Assembly: GCA_016214955.1 (NCBI GenBank)
Contig: JACRMN010000027.1
Coordinates: 62,001 to 126,000, forward strand
Direction: 5' to 3'
DNA: 64,000 nt
DNA from: Deltaproteobacteria bacterium
Lineage (GTDB): Bacteria > Myxococcota > Myxococcia > Myxococcales > Anaeromyxobacteraceae
Shown: positions 58,202-64,000 of the stretch, in pieces
Layout: the number at the start of each line of letters is the position of its first letter
How positions within the stretch are numbered: the stretch's first letter is position 1
The notes under the pieces: model-generated
What the model saw: the letters and a program-made list of their open reading frames with translations, nothing else
Databases searched by the model: none
Told to the model about the DNA's origin: nothing
Program-made: the position numbers and the translations under genes

Positions 58202-58948
58202 ATGCCGACGGAGCTGGGCCGCGTCAGCCTGGAGAGCCTGCCGGCCCGGCGCGGCTGGGTGCTCCGCTTCCTGGCGGGCCGCTACCAGGGCGGCGCCGTG
58301 GTGCTGGTGCCCGGGGGCGAGCTGACCATCGGGCGCGTCCCCGAGGTGGACCTCTCCCTCCCCGACGAGCTGACCTCGCGCCGCCACGCCCGCATCGCCT
58401 GGGAGGGCGAGGTGCCGGTGGTCGAGGACCTGGGCAGCACCAACGGCACCTTCGTGAACGGCGAGCGGGTGAAGCGCCGGAGGCTCCAGGACGGCGACCG
58501 CATCCTCATCGGCGGCAACATCCTGCGGCTGGCCTCCGAGCTGCAGCCGTCGCCCGGCGACGCCACCACCATGCCCGGCCTGGAGCGCTCCACCGAGACG
58601 CCGGTGCCGCGCCGCCAGAGCGCCATGCAGGGGCAGCTCGAGGAGGTGGGGTTGCCCGACGTGCTCCAGCTCATCGGCACCAGCAAGAAGACCGGCCACC
58701 TGGCCATCCGCAGCGGCGACAGGCGCGGCGCCGTGCACCTCGACGGCGGGCGCATCACCCACTGCCTGCTCGAGGGGCGGCCCGAGCTCTCCCACGAGGA
58801 GGTGATGGTGGAGCTCCTGCAGTGGGTCACCGGCAGCTTCGAGCTGCGGCCCTCGGCCCAGCCGCCTCCGCCCGGCGCGCCGCTCGACCTCCCGGTCGAG
58901 GCGGTCCTCATGGATGCCATGCGCCGGCTCGACGAGGCGCGGCGGTAG
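58202..58948 (+). CDS. FHA-domain protein with C-terminal DUF4388
   Basis: The 248-residue protein has an FHA domain at ~19-115: LTIGRVPEVDLSLPDELTSR RH and EDLGSTNGTFVNGERV, with the Arg/Ser/His/Asn set that binds phosphothreonine. A PatA-type DUF4388 follows (GQLEEVGLPDVLQLIGTSKK TGHLAIRSG...GGRITHCLLEG). This combination is common in Myxococcota signalling proteins. It would read out a Ser/Thr-kinase target; the kinase is not adjacent. Confidence 0.9.
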   Translation: MPTELGRVSLESLPARRGWVLRFLAGRYQGGAVVLVPGGELTIGRVPEVDLSLPDELTSRRHARIAWEGEVPVVEDLGSTNGTFVNGERVKRRRLQDGDRILIGGNILRLASELQPSPGDATTMPGLERSTETPVPRRQSAMQGQLEEVGLPDVLQLIGTSKKTGHLAIRSGDRRGAVHLDGGRITHCLLEGRPELSHEEVMVELLQWVTGSFELRPSAQPPPPGAPLDLPVEAVLMDAMRRLDEARR

Positions 58949-58990
58949 GGCACGCTTGCCCCCGCCGCCGCCCGGCGATAGACAGGCGGG

Positions 58991-60034
58991 ATGGACAAGG
59001 CCGTACCCCGCCTCACCACGCTCAGTCACGGCGCCGGTTGAGCCTGCAAGATCCGCCCGGCGGATCTCGCGCAGGTGCTGCGCGGCATCGAGAGGAGCAG
59101 CGATCCGCGTGCGCTCGTGGGCCACGAGACGCACGACGACGCCGCCGTGTACCAGCTCTCCGGGGATCAGGCCGTGGTGGAGACGGTGGACTTCTTCACC
59201 CCGGTGGTCGACGACCCGTGGACCTTCGGGCGCATCGCCGGCGCCAACGCCTTCTCCGACATCTGGGCCATGGGGGCGCGGCCGCTGTTCGCGCTCAACC
59301 TGGTCGGCTTCCCGGTGGGGAAGCTGCCCCTCGAGGTCCTGACCGCCATCCTCCGGGGCGGCGCGGACGCTGCCCGCGAGGCAGGCGCGCCCATCCTCGG
59401 CGGCCACTCCATCGACGACCCCGAGCCCAAGTACGGCATGGCGGTCACCGGCCTCGTCCACCCGGCCCGGATCCTGCGCAACGTCGGCGCCCGGCCCGGC
59501 GATGCGCTGCTGCTGACGAAGCCGCTCGGCGCCGGCATCGTCACCACCGCCATCAAGCGGGGCACGGCCCCGCCGGCGCTGGCCGAACGGGCCATCCAGG
59601 TGATGGCGGCGCTCAACAAGGTGGCCGGGGAGATCCTGGCGGCGAGCGGCGCGGTGCACGCCCTCACCGACGTCACCGGCTTCGGCCTGCTGGGCCACGC
59701 CTGGGAGATGGCCGAGGGCTCGGGACTGGTGTTGCAGCTCCGCGCCCGCGACGTGCCGGTGCAGGACGGGGTGCGGGAGCTGGCGGCCCAGGACGTGGTG
59801 CCGGGCGGCTCCAAGGCCAACCTGCGCTGGGTCGAGCCGCACGTGCGCTTCCCGGCCGACCTGCCGCTGGCCGACAGGCTGGTGCTGGCCGACGCCCAGA
59901 CCAACGGCGGGCTGCTGGCGGCGGTGGAGGCGGGGACCGCCGCGGCGCTCGTCGAACGGCTCCGCGCCGCGGGCGTCGAGGCCGCCCTCATCGGCGAGGC
60001 GGTGGCCGGCCCGCCTGCCCTCGAGATCGGATGA
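58991..60034 (+). CDS. selD: Selenide, water dikinase with selenocysteine (UGA at 59039)
   Basis: The 347-residue enzyme makes selenophosphate from selenide and ATP. The start ATG at 58991 runs [16 protein letters not shown], then TGA (59039-59041), then ACK in frame. This matches the active-site SHGAG-(C/U)-xCK of SelD, with Sec17 and Lys20 in E. coli numbering. After the TGA the frame stays open to 60034, with ATP-binding motifs [25 protein letters not shown] and [19 protein letters not shown]. Translation needs SelB and tRNA-Sec, and a bacterial SECIS-like hairpin follows directly (59049-59067). A standard gene caller would start at an internal codon after the TGA and lose the active site. 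The stop overlaps the amidase ATG. Confidence 0.95.
59049..59067 (+). promoter_or_regulatory. Bacterial SECIS-like hairpin after the selD UGA
   Basis: AGATCCGCC-C-GGCGGATCT: a 9-bp perfect inverted repeat (about seven pairs closing a five-base loop), starting 8 bases after the UGA codon. Its apex is 15-20 bases downstream of UGA, in the range used by SelB-recognised bSECIS elements. Confidence 0.75.
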
Positions 60035-60765
60035 CCGCCGCCGGCCTGCTGCTGGCCCTCGCGGCCGCCGCCTCCTCCCCGCCCGCCTTCCTGGCGGTGG
60101 TGGATCCGGGTCACGGCGGCGAGCGCGAGGGGGCGAGCGGACCGGGCGGCCAGAAGGAGAAGCAGCTCACCCTGCAGATCGCCCGGCGCGTGGCGAAGCG
60201 GCTGGAGAAGGCCGGCGGGCGCGTGGTCATGACCCGGACCCGGGACGAGGACGTTCCGCTGGCGCAGCGGGCGGCGATGGCCAACGCCCGCCAGGCCGAC
60301 CTGTTCCTCTCCATCCACCTCAACTCCATGCCCGGCCGGGCGCGCCAGGGCACCGCCGGCATCGAGACCTACTTCCTGAGCGCCGACGCCAGCGACGCCT
60401 CGGCCAAGGCGGTGGCCGCCCGCGAGAACGCCGACCGGCTGGCCGGCGAGGAGCGCGACCCCGAGGACCCCGTGGCCGGCATCCTCGACAGCCTGGGCGA
60501 CGCCCAGGCCCTGGCCGAGAGCTCGCGCCTCGCCTACGCCATCCACGAGCGGCTCGTCGGGCGGGTGAAGGCCGACGACCGGGGCGTGAAGCAGGCCCCC
60601 TTCTACGTGCTGGCCGGCGCGCGGATGGCGGCCGTGCTCCTGGAGGTGGGCTTCATCTCCCACCCCGGGGAGGCGAAGAAGCTGGCCCAGCCCGCCTACC
60701 AGGAGGAGCTCGCCGCGGCGGTGGCCGAGGGCGTCCTCGACTGGAGGAAGGGGCAGCAGCCGTAG
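60031..60765 (+). CDS. N-acetylmuramoyl-L-alanine amidase (Amidase_3)
   Basis: The 244-residue protein has an N-terminal hydrophobic signal ([20 protein letters not shown]). The zinc-amidase motifs are [15 protein letters not shown] (H28), [11 protein letters not shown] (E43), [12 protein letters not shown] (H96) and [14 protein letters not shown] with the catalytic Glu. It cleaves the MurNAc-L-Ala bond in the periplasm. The ATG overlaps the selD stop by 4 bases, although the functions are unrelated. Confidence 0.92.
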   Translation: MTAAGLLLALAAAASSPPAFLAVVDPGHGGEREGASGPGGQKEKQLTLQIARRVAKRLEKAGGRVVMTRTRDEDVPLAQRAAMANARQADLFLSIHLNSMPGRARQGTAGIETYFLSADASDASAKAVAARENADRLAGEERDPEDPVAGILDSLGDAQALAESSRLAYAIHERLVGRVKADDRGVKQAPFYVLAGARMAAVLLEVGFISHPGEAKKLAQPAYQEELAAAVAEGVLDWRKGQQP

Positions 60766-60771
60766 AGTCCG

Positions 60772-60885
60772 GGGTCGAGGTCGTGGTCGCGGGTCGGCCC
60801 TTCGACTCGGGCCCGCAGGGGCGGGCCCTCGCTCAGGGCAGGGGTCGCGGCTCGCGGTCGGAGTCGAGGTCGAGGTCGATTTGGC
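60772..60885. repeat. GAGGTC hexamer tracts with hairpin between amidase and rph
   Basis: Two short GTCGAG-phase tracts (60772-60785 and 60866-60884, the complement of the GACCTC tracts at 31217 and 33154) surround an 8-bp hairpin (GGGCCCGC-AGGG-GCGGGCCC, 60809-60828). The hairpin could end the amidase transcript, although no T-run follows. The ~260-bp repeat core is not present. Confidence 0.55.
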
Positions 60886-60917
60886 GCCCCCTCGCCACTC
60901 GGGTACATTCCGCCGCC

Positions 60918-61634
60918 ATGCGCAACGGACGCTCCGCCCTCGACCTTCGCCCCATCTCCCTCGAGCCCGGCTTCGCCAAGCACGCCGAGGGCTCGTGCCT
61001 CGCCCGCTTCGGCGACACCCACGTGCTCTGCACCGCCTCGGTGGAGGACCGCGTCCCGCCCCACGTGGTCGGCACCGGCGCCGGCTGGGTCACCGCCGAG
61101 TACGGCATGCTCCCCCGCTCCACCCACGAGCGCATGGCCCGCGAGGCGGCCCGCGGCAAGCAGGGCGGGCGCACGCTGGAGATCCAGCGGCTGGTGGGCC
61201 GGGCCCTGCGCGCGGCGGTGGACCTGCGCGGGCTGGGGGTGCGGACCATCACGGTGGACTGCGACGTGCTGCAGGCCGACGGAGGCACCCGCACCGCCGC
61301 CATCACCGGCGGCTTCGTGGCCCTGGCGGCCGCGGTGCAGCGGCTCAAGAAGGCCGGGAAGATCCCCGGCAGCCCGGTGAAGCGCCACGTGGCCGCCGTC
61401 AGCGTGGGGGTGGTGGACGGCGAGGTCCGGCTCGACCTCGACTACGGCGAGGACTCCACCGCCGAGGTGGACATGAACGTGGTGGCCACCTCCGAGGGCC
61501 AGCTCGTCGAGGTGCAGGGCACCGCCGAGGGCAAGGCCTTCGGCCGGGGCGAGCTGGACCGGATGCTGGACGCGGCGCTGGCCGGCATCGCCCGGCTGGT
61601 GGCGGCGCAGCAGAAGGCGCTGGAGCCGCGGTAG
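60918..61634 (+). CDS. rph: Ribonuclease PH
   Basis: The 238-residue phosphorolytic exonuclease trims tRNA 3' ends. Features are: [75 protein letters not shown] and [20 protein letters not shown]. Length and motifs are normal. It is followed 2 bases later by rdgB, the widespread rph-rdgB pairing, and lies upstream of a tRNA cluster. Confidence 0.95.
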   Translation: MRNGRSALDLRPISLEPGFAKHAEGSCLARFGDTHVLCTASVEDRVPPHVVGTGAGWVTAEYGMLPRSTHERMAREAARGKQGGRTLEIQRLVGRALRAAVDLRGLGVRTITVDCDVLQADGGTRTAAITGGFVALAAAVQRLKKAGKIPGSPVKRHVAAVSVGVVDGEVRLDLDYGEDSTAEVDMNVVATSEGQLVEVQGTAEGKAFGRGELDRMLDAALAGIARLVAAQQKALEPR

Positions 61635-61636
61635 CC

Positions 61637-62266
61637 GTGCGGCTGCTCTTCGCCACCGGAAACGCGGGCAAGCTCCGCGAGCTGGCCCGGCTGGTGGAGG
61701 GGCTCGACGTCCGGGTGGTCTCCCCGGCCGAGCTGCCGGCGCCGCTGCCCGAGGTGGTGGAGGACGGCGCCACCTTCGCCGAGAACGCCCGCAAGAAGGC
61801 GGTGGCCCAGGCCCGCGCCACCGGGCTCCACGCCCTGGCCGACGACTCCGGCCTGTGCGTGGACGCGCTGGGCGGGCGGCCGGGGGTGTTCTCGGCCCGC
61901 TGGTCGGAGGCCGGCGCGCCCGGCCTCTCGGGCCTGGAGCGGGACCTCGCCAACAACCGGCTGCTGCTCGCCTCCCTGGACGGCGAGCCTCCGGCGCGGC
62001 GCGGGGCCGGCTACGTGGCGGCGCTGGCGCTGGCCGACCCCGGGGGCCGCGTGCTGGCGGAGGTGGAGGGGCGCTGCCGGGGGCGCATCGGCGCGGCGCC
62101 GCGCGGGGAAGGGGGGTTCGGCTACGACCCGCTCTTCCTCCCCGAGGCCCACCCGGGCCGCACCATGGCCGAGCTCGGCCCCGCCGAGAAGGACGCCATC
62201 AGCCACCGCGGGGAGGCCTTCCGCCTGCTGCGGCCGATCCTGGCCCGCCTGGCCAGTGGTGGTTGA
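61637..62266 (+). CDS. rdgB: Inosine/xanthosine triphosphate pyrophosphatase (RdgB/HAM1)
   Basis: The 209-residue enzyme removes non-canonical purine nucleoside triphosphates. It starts at the GTG at 61637 (VRLLFATGNAGKLRELARLV) with DGATFAENARKKAVAQAR, ADDSGLCVDALGGRPGVFSA, GGFGYDPLFLPE and the C-terminal KDAISHRGEAFRLL. All substrate-binding motifs are present. Coupled to rph. Confidence 0.95.
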   Translation: MRLLFATGNAGKLRELARLVEGLDVRVVSPAELPAPLPEVVEDGATFAENARKKAVAQARATGLHALADDSGLCVDALGGRPGVFSARWSEAGAPGLSGLERDLANNRLLLASLDGEPPARRGAGYVAALALADPGGRVLAEVEGRCRGRIGAAPRGEGGFGYDPLFLPEAHPGRTMAELGPAEKDAISHRGEAFRLLRPILARLASGG

Positions 62267-62326
62267 CGAAACCCGGTGAGAAGGCTAGATGTTCGCGTTC
62301 CCAGGGGCCGGAAGGCTCACGGAACC

Positions 62327-62400
62327 CGGGGCGTAGCGCAGCCTGGTAGCGCGCCTGCCTTGGGCGCAGGAGGTCGCGGGTCCAAATCCCGCCGCCCCGA
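62327..62400 (+). tRNA. tRNA-Pro (TGG)
   Basis: The acceptor CGGGGCG pairs with CGCCCCG. The anticodon stem CCTGC/GCAGG closes the loop CTTGGGC (anticodon TGG). The T arm GCGGG-TCCAAAT-CCCGC is intact. CCA is not encoded. First gene of a five-tRNA cluster downstream of rdgB. Confidence 0.93.
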
Positions 62401-62447
62401 CTCTTTGACATCGGCAGGTGGTGCAAGCAGGCCGCGCAGGGGACTTT

Positions 62448-62521
62448 GCGCCCGTAGCTCAGTTGGATAGAGCAGCGGCCTTCTAAGCCGCGGGTCGGGG
62501 GTTCGACTCCCTCCGGGCGCG
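62448..62521 (+). tRNA. tRNA-Arg (TCT)
   Basis: The acceptor GCGCCCG pairs with CGGGCGC. The anticodon loop CTTCTAA (anticodon TCT) is on the stem GCGGC/GCCGC. The T loop is TTCGACT and the discriminator is G. No encoded CCA. Very similar in body to the tRNA-Arg(TCG) at 62685, suggesting duplication and anticodon divergence. Confidence 0.93.
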
Positions 62522-62544
62522 CTTGGTCGCGTGGCAATGTTTAC

Positions 62545-62621
62545 GGTGAGTATAGCTCAATTGGTAGAGCACTGGACTGTGGATCCGGGGGTTAAGGGTT
62601 CGAGCCCCTTTACTCACCCCA
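62545..62621 (+). tRNA. tRNA-His (GTG)
   Basis: The extra 5' G (-1, 62545) precedes GTGAGTA pairing with TACTCAC, with C73, the histidine identity pair. The anticodon loop CTGTGGA gives GTG. CCA (62619-62621) is encoded and followed by GTTTTT, which may also serve as a transcription pause. Confidence 0.93.
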
Positions 62622-62684
62622 GTTTTTCCACCCGGCGGCCCCGGGTCCCCACCAGGCGGGGGCGTCGGACCGGCCGGGCGCGCT

Positions 62685-62758
62685 GCGCCCGTAGCTCAGA
62701 TGGATAGAGCGTCGGCCTTCGAAGCCGCAGGTCGGGGGTTCGATTCCCTCCGGGCGCG
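62685..62758 (+). tRNA. tRNA-Arg (TCG)
   Basis: The acceptor GCGCCCG pairs with CGGGCGC. The anticodon loop CTTCGAA gives TCG. The T loop is TTCGATT and the discriminator is G. No encoded CCA. Close relative of tRNA-Arg(TCT) 237 bases upstream. Confidence 0.93.
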
Positions 62759-62833
62759 CACACCACCCGTCGCCCCGTTGACACGAGGGGGACAGCGTTG
62801 TAGATCCGCGGGCCTTTTGCAGAACCGCTTCAC

Positions 62834-62909
62834 GGGCGCATAGCTCAACTGGCAGAGCAATGGACTCTTAATCCATAGGTTGAAGGTTCGATTCCTTCTG
62901 CGCTCACCA
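62834..62909 (+). tRNA. tRNA-Lys (CTT)
   Basis: The acceptor GGGCGCA pairs with TGCGCTC (one G-U). The anticodon stem ATGGA/TCCAT closes the loop CTCTTAA (anticodon CTT). CCA (62907-62909) is encoded. Last gene of the five-tRNA cluster, with a terminator hairpin 17 bases downstream. Confidence 0.93.
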
Positions 62910-62925
62910 CCTGACGAAGCACCGG

Positions 62926-62952
62926 CGGGCCCGCTGACCAACGGCGGGCCCG
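62926..62952 (+). terminator. Terminator after the tRNA cluster
   Basis: Perfect 9-bp stem CGGGCCCGC / GCGGGCCCG with a nine-base loop, followed by TCGTCTTTCT. It lies between tRNA-Lys and the convergent SspB-like gene and could stop transcription from either side. Confidence 0.7.
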
Positions 62953-62976
62953 TCGTCTTTCTCGCGCCGGCGGGTT

Positions 62977-63384
62977 TCAGTCCTTCTTGCCGCCCTCGAT
63001 GACCGCGAAGCGCGGCCGGGGGCGGGGCGGCGGCACCAGCACGCCGCCGTAGACCGAGGCCCAGGGCAGGGCGCAGTCGAAGCGCTTGCCCCGGAAGGTG
63101 AGGTTGGCCCGGATGCCCCACTCGTCGAGCAGCACCTCGGGCGCGTCGCGCCCGGCCACCAGGTTGAGGCGGACCGCCTCCTCCTCCCCCAGGTAGTCGG
63201 GCAGCAGCACGCCCGGCGTCCCCGGAGTCACCACCACCGACTCGATCCGGGCGGCGGCGCGGCAGGCCGCCAGCATCTCGGCGTGGCGCTGCTGGATGGC
63301 GAGCAGCCCCAGCGCCCCTTCGCCCCAGGCCGGGCAGGAGACGGGGCAGGGCGCCTCCGGGGGGTGGTCGTGACCTGCAGGCAC
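62977..63384 (-). CDS. SspB-like ClpXP adaptor
   Basis: The 135-residue protein has an Lsm-like SspB core at ~60-115: RIESVVVTPGTPGVLLPDYL, AVRLNLVAGRDAPEVLLDEW, then GIRANLTFRGKRFDCALPWA SVYG. The ARF-G...v-vP..AvyaIY pattern characterises SspB proteins, which deliver ssrA-tagged proteins to ClpXP. The C-terminal tail is short and basic (RPRFAVIEGGKKD), without the usual acidic linker. Proximity to trigger factor (often followed by clpP-clpX) supports the call. The N-terminus (~1-45, with HPPEAPCPVSCPAW) is unrecognised. Confidence 0.65.
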   Translation of the reverse strand: MPAGHDHPPEAPCPVSCPAWGEGALGLLAIQQRHAEMLAACRAAARIESVVVTPGTPGVLLPDYLGEEEAVRLNLVAGRDAPEVLLDEWGIRANLTFRGKRFDCALPWASVYGGVLVPPPRPRPRFAVIEGGKKD

Positions 63385-63444
63385 GGCGCCTCTGTAACAG
63401 ACTCCGAGCCTCGTGGTAAGCAGGCGGGGAAGCGGGATGCGCCC

Positions 63445-63526
63445 GGGCGGGTGGCGGAACTGGCAGACGCGCGGGACTTAGGATCCCGTGCCGCAAGGCG
63501 TGAGGGTTCGACCCCCTCCCCGCCCA
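63445..63526 (+). tRNA. tRNA-Leu (TAG)
   Basis: The acceptor GGGCGGG pairs with CCCGCCC, and the variable arm (TGCCGCAAGGCGT) is long, as in class II tRNAs. The anticodon loop CTTAGGA gives TAG. The discriminator is A; CCA is not encoded. It stands alone between the SspB-like gene and tig. Confidence 0.93.
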
Positions 63527-63594
63527 TTTCCCTTGACCTTTCGCACCTTGGCGCGTACCAACCCAGACCTTTTCCCTTTGCACGGGGCTGCCGC

Positions 63595-64000
63595 ATGAAG
63601 ATCCAGGTCGAAGCCGTCTCGCCGGTCGAGAAGAAGGTGGTCGTCGAGGTCGATGCCGAGCGCGTCGCCCGCGAGCTCGACAAGGCCTACGAATCGCTGG
63701 GGCGCCGCGTGAAGCTCAAGGGCTTCCGCCCCGGCAAGGCGCCGCGCCAGGTGCTGGAGAAGAACTTCAAGGACGAGGTCGAGCGCGACGTCGTCAACCG
63801 CCTGGTGGACCTGGCCTTCGGCGAGGCGGTGCAGGACCACGGCATCGAGCCGGTGGCCCCGCCCCGCGCCGACGTGGCCGAGCCCGGCCTGCAGCCCCTC
63901 CAGCCCCTGCGCTTCTCGGTGCGGGTCGAGGTGAAGCCGGCGGTGCAGCCGAAGGACTACAAGGCGCTCGAGGTCGCCCGCCGCCCGGTGGCGGTCACCG
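63595..64000 (+). CDS. tig: Trigger factor (N-terminal part, cut by window edge)
   Basis: The first 135 codons are visible: MKIQVEAVSPVEKKVVVEVD, the ribosome-binding signature GFRPGKAPRQVLEKNF and QPLRFSVRVEVKPAVQPKDY. It is a ribosome-associated chaperone; the PPIase and C-terminal domains lie beyond the window. In related genomes tig is commonly followed by clpP-clpX-lon. Confidence 0.95.
   Translation, partial: MKIQVEAVSPVEKKVVVEVDAERVARELDKAYESLGRRVKLKGFRPGKAPRQVLEKNFKDEVERDVVNRLVDLAFGEAVQDHGIEPVAPPRADVAEPGLQPLQPLRFSVRVEVKPAVQPKDYKALEVARRPVAVT

Noticed and set aside
62327-63526. tRNA-Sec (selC) among the tRNA genes
   Set aside because: All six tRNAs have normal sizes and anticodons TGG, TCT, GTG, TCG, CTT and TAG; none has TCA or the long Sec acceptor/variable arms.

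Overview
The window is very GC-rich DNA from a free-living Gram-negative bacterium. It is most like a member of the Myxococcota, probably Anaeromyxobacter or a close relative. This is an inference from gene content: FHA/DUF4388 and TPR signalling proteins, a twelve-haem lipoprotein cytochrome with a porin, a selenocysteine-containing SelD, a Sodium:solute-symporter/histidine-kinase fusion, a PilT ATPase, and frequent GTG starts with 4-base ATGA/GTGA gene overlaps. There is no rRNA, CRISPR array, transposase or recognisable prophage.

Layout. 1-5769: a drug/solute efflux system, with tolC leftward (cut by the window edge) and hlyD, two ABC ATPases and two ABC-2 permeases rightward. 5815-9134: a stand-alone nitrilase-fold enzyme, an aromatic amino acid hydroxylase with a long C-terminal extension, and a small unknown gene. 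9202-14262 (-): fdsGBAD, a cytoplasmic NAD-linked formate dehydrogenase. 14357-18728: a methyltransferase, an S41 peptidase and a Ski2-like helicase. 18877-21470: two tandem chemoreceptor-like proteins and a cysteine-rich PAS protein. 21483-24518: secreted or unknown proteins and a GNAT acetyltransferase. 24831-27481 (-): an FKBP isomerase and acetyl-CoA synthetase. 27674-31200: a peptidoglycan-recycling operon (LD-carboxypeptidase, serine hydrolase, Mpl). 31201-33470: a GbsR-type regulator and its NAD(P)-binding protein, bracketed by two nearly identical ~260-bp direct repeats. 33521-36463: a porin/12-haem cytochrome operon divergent from a TlpA-like lipoprotein, with an FNR-like box between them. 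36460-38499: an HDAC-family deacetylase and a small membrane protein. 38630-41442: two methyltransferases and a polytopic membrane protein in visibly less GC-saturated DNA. 41584-43877: an Rrf2 regulator with a QorB-like oxidoreductase, then an inositol-monophosphatase. 43910-48721 (-): a small membrane protein, the SSS-histidine kinase, a receiver and a CBS/DUF294 protein. 48829-52475: an M23 peptidase, an SprA-like protein and a UvrD/Rep helicase. 52590-53453: rplM-rpsI. 53651-62266: pilT, PilZ, recX, bamD, TPR, FHA/DUF4388, Sec-type selD, amidase, rph and rdgB. 62327-63526: six tRNA genes and an SspB-like ClpXP adaptor. 63595 to the end: trigger factor, cut by the edge.

How it fits together. 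Formate oxidation, acetate activation and an outer-membrane cytochrome conduit suggest an anaerobic or facultative respirer using small organic electron donors. Acs and an SSS-kinase/receiver set of the CbrA/CrbS type lie in one window, so acetate or another small solute may be sensed and used by linked circuits (inference). LdcA, Mpl, AmiC-like and M23 proteins form a cell-wall maintenance theme. SelD is itself a selenoprotein: the UGA at 59039 must be read through, whereas the formate dehydrogenase here uses cysteine at the metal site.

The least explained features are the repeat-bracketed regulator/oxidoreductase module with its shared palindromic operator, the tip-less chemoreceptor pair with the Cys-rich PAS protein, the nitrilase-like gene at 5815, and scattered GACCTC hexamer tracts.
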